Part shown: positions 17,927 through 26,040 of the stretch, piece after piece | Numbering within the stretch: position 1 is the stretch's first letter | Layout of the letters: each line of letters opens with the position of its first letter | NCBI RefSeq assembly: GCF_024707525.1 | Contig: NZ_CP062234.1 | Span: forward strand, 1 to 64,000 | Reading direction: 5' to 3' | Source of the DNA: Rhizobium sp. TH2 | GTDB taxonomy: Bacteria; Pseudomonadota; Alphaproteobacteria; Rhizobiales; Rhizobiaceae | Length of the DNA stretch: 64,000 nt | Made by a program: the position numbers and the translations under genes | Notes under the pieces: model-generated | Told to the model about the DNA's origin: nothing | What the model saw: only the letters and a program-made list of their open reading frames with translations | Database searches by the model: none

Positions 17927-18862
17927 TCACTTTCGTGATTGCCAGTCATGGTAACTCAGGTCTGGGCGGTCTTCGAGCTTCCATTCTTTACGACCGTTAG
18001 CGCTTCGCTGTAGCACGATGGTAGCGGCGGCAGAGGGACTTTTGAAAGGCCACGGTTGTGTAAAAACATATCGATCTCCAGTCGTCCCCACTGTCATCAC
18101 TCCTCTCTTGATGAGATCGGCGCTGAGTTCTCCATAATTGCCGAGAAGGTGGCCAGTATCCTTTCGCGTCTCTGATCCGGTCATCACCACGAAATCTCCG
18201 TCTTGCTCCATTGCGTAAGCCGTGATGCCTGTTTTATGCTTGATCTCGAACCGTGGTACCTCTGGCGAAAGAATCGTGCTGGTGAACGGTTCTGCTTGCA
18301 AAATCTTTTGGGAATTACTCACGCCGGGCAACGGCTTCAGAAGGTCGAACCCGACAACGGGAAGCACTGTACGGAGATTACTGAGGAAAGCTTCCATGTT
18401 TGCTTTATCCGCCTCGGGCAACCGACGCCTGTCCGCGCTAGGCTGCTGAGAGTTTGCAAGCGAAACCCGTCCCGCAGTTTGAGCAAGCTCCCAAAGCCTC
18501 GCTTCCAAATAGCGGACATGTCCCTTTGTGAGCGCATCGTCAGATGTGGTGATCGCGACCGCTAACTCCCAAAATGCATGATTTCCAGCGCTGGTACCAA
18601 TACGTTCCTTAACAATGTCCGCTTCCCCGATATAAGCCCGCATTCTCAAAGGATCTTCGGTGTCCGGGCCATAGAGAATGTAGACCCCAGTCTTGTCGAG
18701 TTCATTCCGCTTTAGCAATTTATCAAACGTTGACTGGCGAGAGACCACCAGAGAACCAGTCCATCCGTGTAGAGTAGCGACAATTAAACCGTTGGCGGTT
18801 CCGTCCACGAGGAAAAGCTGGATAGTCCGTCCAAAGGATTGATCAGAATGGTTCACCTCCAA
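17927..18862 (-). CDS. GIY-YIG nuclease with DUF4357-type C-terminus
   Basis: 311 residues. The central nuclease domain has GVYILYG at residues 59-65 (the GIY element), AYIGEAD at 76-82 (the YIG element) with a following arginine, and the catalytic glutamate in HVRYLEARL (Glu120). The C-terminal part (TGITAYAM and FVVMTGSETRKD) resembles DUF4357, found fused to GIY-YIG domains in restriction-type proteins. Last gene of a four-gene operon, 6 bp after the previous stop. Probable DNA-cutting effector of the cluster (inference). Confidence 0.8.
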   Translation of the reverse strand: MEVNHSDQSFGRTIQLFLVDGTANGLIVATLHGWTGSLVVSRQSTFDKLLKRNELDKTGVYILYGPDTEDPLRMRAYIGEADIVKERIGTSAGNHAFWELAVAITTSDDALTKGHVRYLEARLWELAQTAGRVSLANSQQPSADRRRLPEADKANMEAFLSNLRTVLPVVGFDLLKPLPGVSNSQKILQAEPFTSTILSPEVPRFEIKHKTGITAYAMEQDGDFVVMTGSETRKDTGHLLGNYGELSADLIKRGVMTVGTTGDRYVFTQPWPFKSPSAAATIVLQRSANGRKEWKLEDRPDLSYHDWQSRK

Positions 18863-18868
18863 ACCCTC

Positions 18869-19576
18869 TCACAAGTCGAGTGCCATGGGCGATCTAGTTT
18901 GCAGTAACACGAGAGGATGCGAACGGCCGCCGCCATTTCTTAAGCTCGTAATCCAACCATCGGCGATTTTGATAAGACGATTACGCTGTCGAGCAGGCAG
19001 ATGACGGAGCTTCTGCCTCCCATCATTAGTGTCAGCGTGCTCTCGCCAGTCACTTTGATGAAGTTCCAATATCGCGAAATTCAGAACATCAACTGGATGA
19101 ACAATAATGCTGGGAAGTCGGGGAATGTCATTCACACTTCCGTGCACCTGCATATGGAACGGCGGATGGGCAGCGCTATTATTCCAGCCTCCTTCGCAAG
19201 TATCAAAATGGAAAGACTTATGAACCTCTTCGCTGTTCCTGATCGCCACGCAGGTTACACCCTCCTTGACGCGCACACGACCCTTTTCTGAGTCCCACGC
19301 GCAAGTGTAATCGACCGTCATCTCTGCATACAGCTCATCGGCATCGCGGTTGGCACCCTTCCAGTTCCGCGACTTTCTTAGTACAATCGGCGAGCCAGAG
19401 GCCGTCTCCCACTCAAATGTTTGAGGTCCGCCTCTTTTTGCAGCCTCCACGGCGAAGCCCAGGTCTATTCTCAACCGGTCCAGATTTTGGGTTCTGGACA
19501 ATAAGAACCTGCTCGCAGCGTTGCCCAGTGATTGCAGATCTTGACCCATCTCAAGGTGATCGAAAGTGAAACTCAT
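18869..19576 (-). CDS. Unknown protein in the GHKL/REC operon (235 aa)
   Basis: No family firmly recognised. The middle holds a dense conserved-looking block: HFDTCEGGW, HPPFHMQVHG, DIPRLPSIIVHPVDVLNFAIL. This is loosely like the His-Pro-rich core of DUF2290, but that is not a firm match. The start overlaps the stop of the receiver gene as ATGA, so translation is coupled, and the GIY-YIG gene follows after 6 bp. Could be a sensor or adaptor for the nuclease. Confidence 0.75.
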   Translation of the reverse strand: MSFTFDHLEMGQDLQSLGNAASRFLLSRTQNLDRLRIDLGFAVEAAKRGGPQTFEWETASGSPIVLRKSRNWKGANRDADELYAEMTVDYTCAWDSEKGRVRVKEGVTCVAIRNSEEVHKSFHFDTCEGGWNNSAAHPPFHMQVHGSVNDIPRLPSIIVHPVDVLNFAILELHQSDWREHADTNDGRQKLRHLPARQRNRLIKIADGWITSLRNGGGRSHPLVLLQTRSPMALDL

Positions 19577-20703
19577 TGGAAAAAAAATTCCTTATCGGCA
19601 GGGTCGAGCATTGCGCGTAGTAGCGGTTCTTTCTTAACTAGATCAATACAGGCCCAGGGCTCACTAGCCTCAGCGGGCCAGCCGCGGGGGTGCAATTGAA
19701 CCGCTCCTTCGATGTTGCATAATCCGATTTCGTTCAGATCTTCATCGACCACCACAACAGTTTCTTCGTCACTGTAAACTTCGACATTGAAGCCGGTGAG
19801 TTTCTGAAGTGTGGCGGCCAAAGTTTGGGTCGACCCCTGTTCGCTACGTAGCTGCCACCCGGCGTACTCTACACCAGCTGCCCACCATCTTCGGGGAAAG
19901 AGCGCGGACGCGGGCCCAAGAAAAACGCATGCACACAGGTCCTTGACCCAACCCCCGCTCGCGTCCGACTTCACTATTTTCTCTAGCGCGGCCGGGGGTA
20001 TCCCAAGGGTCCATGCTGCTTGCAGGTCGGACAGGAAGAGGCCCGAGTACGGCAATGCCCGCTGTAGAAGCCAACGAAAGACCGGGGAGATCCCGCGAGG
20101 AACTTCTGAGCCGATTCCCTCTGAAATGGGAGGCCGCGAGCGCTTCAGATGCTCCTGCGCTGCCTTGGTCCAAGAAGAACTGGACGGCAAACCAAGATAG
20201 GCTTCAATCTCGGCAAAACTGCACTTGTCGTTCTCAGCTATGTTTCGAAGCAGGGAGCAAGCTTTCGTTATTGATTCGATTTTATCCAGGACACGATCAT
20301 CGTCCTTGCGGATCAGCCACTCCACGTCGAGAGCTGGCGCTAGCTTCGCTTCTCTACCAACAAAACTACCGCCAAGGGGAATTGCAGGTCCAACTTCGGG
20401 AATCTCGTTGGCAAATGCTTCGTCTTCGCTGGTGTAAATCACTATGGGGGGCATTGCGAGGGCGTTCTTCCGAGCCCAGGAGCGGAGATGTCCGACGAAA
20501 CTCGCACCGTCAGTCGCTTGCAACGAGATTTCCTGAGGAAGCTGGAGGTTGTGATCAAGTAAAACGACGTCCGAATTTTGGATTAACTCTCGAAAGTCGG
20601 CACCAAAGACGTCGAGAGTTGGGTTCTTACGCGTCGCATTAATATTGTCCGGAAGCGGAATTGTTGCCGCTTCATCGTCAATAAGGAGTATCGTTGGTAT
20701 CAT
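19573..20703 (-). CDS. Receiver-domain protein with unknown C-terminal domain
   Basis: A 376-residue protein with an N-terminal response-regulator receiver fold: acidic pair in ILLIDDEA (residues 9-10), phospho-acceptor candidate Asp50 in VVLLDHNLQ, and the conserved Thr/Ser in IVIYTSED. The insert between strands is longer than in standard receivers. Residues about 150-376 match nothing I know. It is translationally coupled to the upstream GHKL/kinase gene (ATGA overlap), so it is the likely phosphotransfer partner of that protein (inference). Confidence 0.8.
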   Translation of the reverse strand: MIPTILLIDDEAATIPLPDNINATRKNPTLDVFGADFRELIQNSDVVLLDHNLQLPQEISLQATDGASFVGHLRSWARKNALAMPPIVIYTSEDEAFANEIPEVGPAIPLGGSFVGREAKLAPALDVEWLIRKDDDRVLDKIESITKACSLLRNIAENDKCSFAEIEAYLGLPSSSSWTKAAQEHLKRSRPPISEGIGSEVPRGISPVFRWLLQRALPYSGLFLSDLQAAWTLGIPPAALEKIVKSDASGGWVKDLCACVFLGPASALFPRRWWAAGVEYAGWQLRSEQGSTQTLAATLQKLTGFNVEVYSDEETVVVVDEDLNEIGLCNIEGAVQLHPRGWPAEASEPWACIDLVKKEPLLRAMLDPADKEFFFQ

Positions 20704-23039
20704 TTTCGCGGTAACTCCACTTCGATAGCGGTCGAGAATGCGCCTGAAGGTTGTACAAAATGGATTCGCCCGCCGTATTCATCCAATAGACTGCGCGTGA
20801 TTGTTAGGCCCAAGCCCATCCCTTGGCCAAGTGATTCATCGACTACGGACGTCGTGGATTGGAATGGCGCAAACCATCTGTTTGCATCGCTCAAGTCTAC
20901 CTTATCACCCGTATTTTCGAACCGAATCCGCAATACAAGCGGTGTGAGTTCGGCGCTAATCGAGATTATACCATTGGGGCCAGAAAACTTGATCGCATTG
21001 GAAATCAAGTTGGACAAAATCGCGGTAATTTCTGCGGGGAAAAGCGGAGGAGTCTCCAAATCAGCAGGGATATTCGTCTGGATCGTTAACCCCGCCTTCT
21101 CAATTGAGCTATTATAGAACGATAGTACTCGTTCTACCCGCTCCGCTAAACGGATGCGCTGACGTCGACGTCTCGCCTCTATACCGGTCATATCAGCAAG
21201 GTAGATCGCGTTCCTCCGTAACCTGTCGCGGACCTCCCGGGCCTCGGCGGCTCCCCGACGCAGAAGGATCGACGCCTCAGGTTCTCTAGATTGGACGGCG
21301 AGGCGCTCCAGAGTCGTCGCTAACGACTGTGCTACTATCGCGATACTTCGAACCTCATGCACGAACGCGGCTTGCTCGAGGCCGATGGACGCTGCTACGC
21401 GAAACATAGTCGCTTCAGATGCGGTTTCCCGGCTGAAACTTGCGGCCTCCTCAACTTTTTTCTCCGCTTCGTTGAGTTGCGCAAGTGCGCTTTGCGTGTC
21501 ACCCCGAGCAAGGGCTGCGCGGGCGCCGGTTAGGGTCTCTATAGTACTCGCATGCGTCTGTTCTAACGTATAAGCGCTTGGCGACTGAGAGCTTGAGGAC
21601 TCTTCGGCCGCCCTCGATTGCTGATCGGGTTTGTCATTCCTTGGTGTGGGATGTAGGTAGGTTGCCGCGACCCGGACGCGGACCTGAAGGTCAATGGCTA
21701 GACGAACCGTATCCGTAATGAACTCAAATTGAGCGCTTGGAAGAAAACCCTCTCGATTTACAAGCATTTGTAGTTGCGGTGCGCTTGCTTTAGTCAAGAG
21801 GACAGCGCCAAAAAATGACGGGTTGCCTTGACTACGCAAGGCTTCCGATTCCTTTGATTTTGGTAACACCAAATCGGACAGATCCTGAAGCCTGTTAAAT
21901 TCCTTTTTACGAGAGCGATAATCTTGATCCAGGCTGAGCCAGTCATCTCGCTTGTCGCCGTAAGGAAGGACTCTGAACCCCTCGTAGTATACGCGTACAC
22001 CTTGGAACCGCGCCGGCCACAAACCACGTCGCTGAAGGATGCGAGCGCGAAAGCCCACTGGCGCGGTGAAAGCGTCGAGTTTGGCCGTATAGTGATACGG
22101 GCTAGCCTTCGGATGTTTTATTAATGTCCCGACTGTGGGTCCTACAGAGATACGTAGCCGATTGCTTACATCGTCGCAGTCGATCTCTATCACCCAATCA
22201 GCTGCCTCTGCTGATGCGGGAACTTCTGATTCCGCTAAGCGTAGTTCGCCAGCAAAATTAATCTTGAAGTCACCGTCCGACCCCTGCTCATGCGAGAGGT
22301 CTTGAAGTAGGATGGGCGCTGGCACGACAGTCGCAGAGAGTTTCTCTATCAGAGGGCGCGGCGGCGTCAATGTCGCGACCTCATCGAAGAAATTTTCCAG
22401 ATCGCTATCCGACCAAGCTTTACGAAGCGGTGAAAGCGTAAGACGAGTGCCTGCCCGCCCTGCCGTCTTAGCGAAGTGGATGGCGCTGACTGCGCCGCTG
22501 CCCGCAATTTGACTTATCTCTTCCAGAGCTTCGATCGCATCCCAATCGATCGTCGCCACAACCTTGCTCGACGCATTAAATCCGATTAGCGGGTCGCGAG
22601 TCAGGCCATCCCAGCGTCTTGAAATGACCTTCAAGTTATGAGCGAGCTTATGGGCGGCAAGGCGGCCTACCCCTTTCTCCCCAGTGAAGCGTCTGTGGAA
22701 CCAAGCGGAGCGGCGATTGGCGTCGGCTTTTGATCGACCGGCTATTCTCAGGAAGCCGCTGGAGAACTCCGCTTCGTTCATTCCGATGCCGTTATCTGCA
22801 ACGACGATTTTACCCTTCGCCAAAATCTTGAGGTTCTCGCCCAAGATGGTGACTTCGGTTGCGTCAGCATCATAAGCGTTCTTGATTAACTCCACCAACG
22901 CCGTAGACTCTCGGCCAACCAACAGTGCACCAAGCTCTCGGAAAAGTTTTGTATCAACAGAAAAAGTAGTCAATGATCCCAACCTGCGTCGTGCCGCGGA
23001 GCTCTTTTGCCGGCCATCCAAGCTTTCGGACGGTAGCAT
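20700..23039 (-). CDS. GHKL ATPase fused to a histidine-kinase module
   Basis: 779 residues with two ATPase modules of the same superfamily. The N-terminal Hsp90/MutL-like module shows LVELIKNAYDADAT (Asn54), ADNGIGM (Asp82) and GEKGVGRLAAHKLA (120-132), the MORC/MutL pattern. A middle domain runs to about 460, followed by a linker and a coiled coil. The C-terminal module is a histidine kinase: H-box FVHEVRS (His561), N-box SNLISNAIKF (about 677-685) and G-box GQGMGLGLT (738-746). No membrane segment, so cytosolic. First gene of the operon, divergent from the methyltransferase. The pairing suggests sensing of DNA or a target complex by the first module and signalling to the receiver by the second (inference). 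Confidence 0.88.
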   Translation of the reverse strand: MLPSESLDGRQKSSAARRRLGSLTTFSVDTKLFRELGALLVGRESTALVELIKNAYDADATEVTILGENLKILAKGKIVVADNGIGMNEAEFSSGFLRIAGRSKADANRRSAWFHRRFTGEKGVGRLAAHKLAHNLKVISRRWDGLTRDPLIGFNASSKVVATIDWDAIEALEEISQIAGSGAVSAIHFAKTAGRAGTRLTLSPLRKAWSDSDLENFFDEVATLTPPRPLIEKLSATVVPAPILLQDLSHEQGSDGDFKINFAGELRLAESEVPASAEAADWVIEIDCDDVSNRLRISVGPTVGTLIKHPKASPYHYTAKLDAFTAPVGFRARILQRRGLWPARFQGVRVYYEGFRVLPYGDKRDDWLSLDQDYRSRKKEFNRLQDLSDLVLPKSKESEALRSQGNPSFFGAVLLTKASAPQLQMLVNREGFLPSAQFEFITDTVRLAIDLQVRVRVAATYLHPTPRNDKPDQQSRAAEESSSSQSPSAYTLEQTHASTIETLTGARAALARGDTQSALAQLNEAEKKVEEAASFSRETASEATMFRVAASIGLEQAAFVHEVRSIAIVAQSLATTLERLAVQSREPEASILLRRGAAEAREVRDRLRRNAIYLADMTGIEARRRRQRIRLAERVERVLSFYNSSIEKAGLTIQTNIPADLETPPLFPAEITAILSNLISNAIKFSGPNGIISISAELTPLVLRIRFENTGDKVDLSDANRWFAPFQSTTSVVDESLGQGMGLGLTITRSLLDEYGGRIHFVQPSGAFSTAIEVELPRK

Positions 23040-23183
23040 GCCATACTTATAGTTGCGTTAACCGAATGCTTTCCAAACGCTCGACCCCAAGATGGCATCG
23101 TGGCGGTGCGACCGGATGCCCAAAGTTGTTTATCTCCGCAATTAGAATTTTGAAAGCTCGCTTGATCAAGATAGCTTGCGCCC

Positions 23184-24935
23184 ATGAATCTGATCCCAGC
23201 ACTTTCAATACCTGACGAAGAGACTCCGTTTGATAACATTTCGCGGGCTCCAAGTCGGGGCGTAGCCGAAAGGCGTCGCCTCGGCGCATACTACACCCCC
23301 GAACGCTTGAGCAGGCTTTTATCGCATTGGGCCATTCGGACCGGTGACGAAACAATTTTGGAACCGAGTTTCGGTGGCTGCGGATTTGTTTCAGCGGCAA
23401 TGGAGGCGCTAAAGAAGGCAGGTGCCACCAACGCAGTATCGCAAATTTACGGGTGCGATATCGATCCGTGTGCGTTCGACTATTTGTCTGAAATGCTTGG
23501 TGAGGCGCACTTACCAGCTAACTTCCTTCTGCAGGATTTTCTCGATTACAATAAAATGGAAAGTTGGCCGGCAACTTTCGATGTCGTGTTGGCGAATCCA
23601 CCCTACATACCCCACCATCGAATAGGACGGGACCGCGTTCGAGAACTCAGCGAGCGCTCATGGACAGTGCCAAACATGGGAGGGCGCGCTAGCCTCTGGG
23701 GATACTTCATAAACCATACTCTGACGTTTCTTCGGCCAGGCGGACGAATGGCGTGGGTGCTGCCCGGAGCGTTTTTGCAGGCGGATTATGCTCGCTCAAT
23801 CAGGACATATGTATCCGCGAACTTCGAAAGAGCAGTCGCTTTCGTGGTCCATGACCGGATTTTTTTGTCGGAAGGGACGGATGAAGAGACGGTGGTTCTA
23901 CTAGCCGAAGGATATGGCAATGGCCAGGGCGAGCCTATTCTGAAGCTTGGCGAGACATCATCTCTTGATGAACTTGAAGAATTGATCTTCAGGTGGGCGA
24001 ATTGCCAATGGGAGAGCGAGCCCAATCGAGGCTCAGCAGCTTCACTGAGCCTTACCGGAGAGAGCAAGCAAGTTTTCGATGAGCTCGCGTCCTCGCATTT
24101 TTGCTCGGACTTCGCTGCAATTGGAAAGGTTCAAATTGGCCTTGTGACTGGAGCAAATGATTTCTTTGTTTTAAGCGAAAGTCAGATTTCAGCGGCAGGT
24201 TTGGCGGCCGAAGATTGCAAAATGATCTTGTCAAAGTTCAAGGCTGCCAAAGGCCTGGAGCTTTATACAGAAGATTTACTAGAATATGCGCAGAATGGGG
24301 GCAGATCATACTTGGTTACCTCGAGATCGCCAGACGATGACTCTGCCATAAGTCGATACGTCCAGACGTTCGACCAAACTCGTAAAGCGCTGAACAGTAC
24401 CTTCCGAAAGCGCGCGGTTTGGTCACAAACTTGTGACGATCGTATCCCAGACGCATTTTTTCCTGTCATGCATCACGGTGGTCCTCGCATCGTCCTGAAC
24501 CGCTGTTCAGTCAATTGTACTAACACAATACACCGGATATTCTTTCGCGATGGCAGGTCGCCGCACGAATTAAAGCTGATTGCTATATCCTTCCTGACGT
24601 CATTTTCGCAAATTTCGGCGGAACTAGTTGGGAGACGCTATGGTTCTGGAGTTTTGAAGCACGAGCCACGAGACGCCGAAAAGATTATGCTTCTGCTCCC
24701 CATATGCGATCCGGGCGAAGTGGATCTGATCTATGAAGGAATCGACCTGGCTCTACGTGGTGGTGACGAGCTAGAAGCAATGAGTATTGCTGACGCATTC
24801 ATTTTTTCACAGCTTAATATCAGGGATGCTCACGGCACGAGCGAAAAATTAATATCTTCGCTCAACCGAATACGCAAGCGCCGTCGCCCTGACAGATCGC
24901 TTCGGGCAAACATCGCACAAGACGGCGCGAGTTGA
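23184..24935 (+). CDS. N-6 adenine DNA methyltransferase, class I
   Basis: 583 residues. The opening RRRLGAYYTPERLSRLL is the usual lead-in of type I/IIG-like adenine methyltransferases. The SAM motif is ILEPSFGGCGF (58-68), an acidic motif follows in YGCDIDPCAFDY, and the catalytic motif NPPY is at 138-141. The C-terminal part is probably target recognition. No nuclease motif is visible, so cutting would come from another gene. ATG 23184 lies 144 bp from the divergent GHKL gene, giving a shared control region. It would mark self DNA if the cluster is a restriction-like defence system. Confidence 0.9.
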   Translation: MNLIPALSIPDEETPFDNISRAPSRGVAERRRLGAYYTPERLSRLLSHWAIRTGDETILEPSFGGCGFVSAAMEALKKAGATNAVSQIYGCDIDPCAFDYLSEMLGEAHLPANFLLQDFLDYNKMESWPATFDVVLANPPYIPHHRIGRDRVRELSERSWTVPNMGGRASLWGYFINHTLTFLRPGGRMAWVLPGAFLQADYARSIRTYVSANFERAVAFVVHDRIFLSEGTDEETVVLLAEGYGNGQGEPILKLGETSSLDELEELIFRWANCQWESEPNRGSAASLSLTGESKQVFDELASSHFCSDFAAIGKVQIGLVTGANDFFVLSESQISAAGLAAEDCKMILSKFKAAKGLELYTEDLLEYAQNGGRSYLVTSRSPDDDSAISRYVQTFDQTRKALNSTFRKRAVWSQTCDDRIPDAFFPVMHHGGPRIVLNRCSVNCTNTIHRIFFRDGRSPHELKLIAISFLTSFSQISAELVGRRYGSGVLKHEPRDAEKIMLLLPICDPGEVDLIYEGIDLALRGGDELEAMSIADAFIFSQLNIRDAHGTSEKLISSLNRIRKRRRPDRSLRANIAQDGAS

Positions 24936-25195
24936 TCACCAGAGTCCAGACACTGCTGCAACGTCTCCGAGATTACGGCCATCCAAAATCACTATGCGCC
25001 GAGCAACTTAGCATCGTACGAACTGCAAATATTGCATTCGGGGACCGATAAAGGGCTGGCAATGAGCCGGCATAAAACGAGCACCCCTTATGTGGGCATT
25101 ACCATTGAAACCGCCGTGTGCAACAGCGTGCGCGCTCGCAAGAAAGTGCTTATCAAATCGATGTGTGTGAGGCGTCGTTACGCCTTGCGTTTGCC

Positions 25196-25642
25196 CTACA
25201 CCAATCCCTTCATGGCATCCGCTTTGAGAGCCTCAAACTCCATGAGATTGATCGTCCCGGAATCGAGCATAGCTTTGAGCTCGCTAATCCTCTCGGCAAC
25301 GCTTTTGTTTGTTGCAGGAGAAGCAGCGGGAACACTCTGCTGCGTAGTCACAGTCGACGGGCTGACGACCGCAATATTGTGCTTGGTGGTACCGAGCGAC
25401 CAGATCAAAGCCCAGATCCAGCCGGCGACACTCCATCCCAGCAAAATATTTACGGCAATGATTGAACCCTTCGACGGGTGCTTGCGGCTCCATGCGATCC
25501 ATGAGGGCAAGAGATATAGGAAAATCATAATGGCAATGGCCAGCCGATTTTCCTGCAAAAAAGTTGGCGACGTTGATTGGGCGAAAACATTGCTCGGCAT
25601 TACGATCGATGCAGTGAAGGCAAACAGGCGTCTCATACTCAT
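25196..25642 (-). CDS. Superinfection-immunity-like membrane protein with SHOCT tail
   Basis: 148 residues: a signal-like N-terminus, then two membrane helices around FLYLLPSWIAWSRKHPSKGSI and GWSVAGWIWALIWSL. This pattern matches the superinfection immunity (Imm-like) membrane family. The C-terminal 35 residues (ISELKAMLDSGTINLMEFEAL) form a SHOCT short helical domain. Two start codons 6 bp apart are possible; the first has GGGGAG upstream. The family name comes from a T4 protein that blocks DNA entry of related phages; whether this copy does so is unknown. Confidence 0.75.
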   Translation of the reverse strand: MSMRRLFAFTASIVMPSNVFAQSTSPTFLQENRLAIAIMIFLYLLPSWIAWSRKHPSKGSIIAVNILLGWSVAGWIWALIWSLGTTKHNIAVVSPSTVTTQQSVPAASPATNKSVAERISELKAMLDSGTINLMEFEALKADAMKGLV

Positions 25643-25733
25643 TGGCTCCCCGAATCCAAATTAATCATGGATTTATCAATACTGGATTTATTAGCCGTGG
25701 ATTGTCAAGAGTATGTTGGCCTTCCATTAAAAA

Positions 25734-25997
25734 ATGGAAGCACGACAATTACTCGCCTGGAATGTCCGTAAGATCCGCGTTGAGCGACAGATTTCGCAAG
25801 AGCGCCTTGCGTTGGACGCTGGCATCGACCGGGCGTATTACGGACGTGTGGAACGGGGTGAAGAAAATCTGTCGCTTGCCACAGTCGATACCTTGGCCAG
25901 GGCCTTAAGCCTGCCGGTGGCAGCGCTATTCCGCATTCCTGAGCTTGGGGAAGAAGAACCTCAGACCCTTAAAGCCGGCCGAAAAAAGTTGAAATGA
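25734..25997 (+). CDS. XRE-family transcriptional regulator (87 aa)
   Basis: A compact Cro/C1-type helix-turn-helix protein. Residues 8-65 carry the fold, with ISQERLALDAGIDRAYYGRVE as the recognition unit and LATVDTLARALSLPVAAL after it. Size and layout are like restriction controller proteins, but also like many generic XRE proteins. It is divergent from the immunity-like gene and convergent with the UvrD-like gene. Target unknown. Confidence 0.85.
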   Translation: MEARQLLAWNVRKIRVERQISQERLALDAGIDRAYYGRVERGEENLSLATVDTLARALSLPVAALFRIPELGEEEPQTLKAGRKKLK

Positions 25998-26040
25998 TAT
26001 GTGTCGGCTCCAAGGCGCGATTGGAAACAAGATCGGCTGC

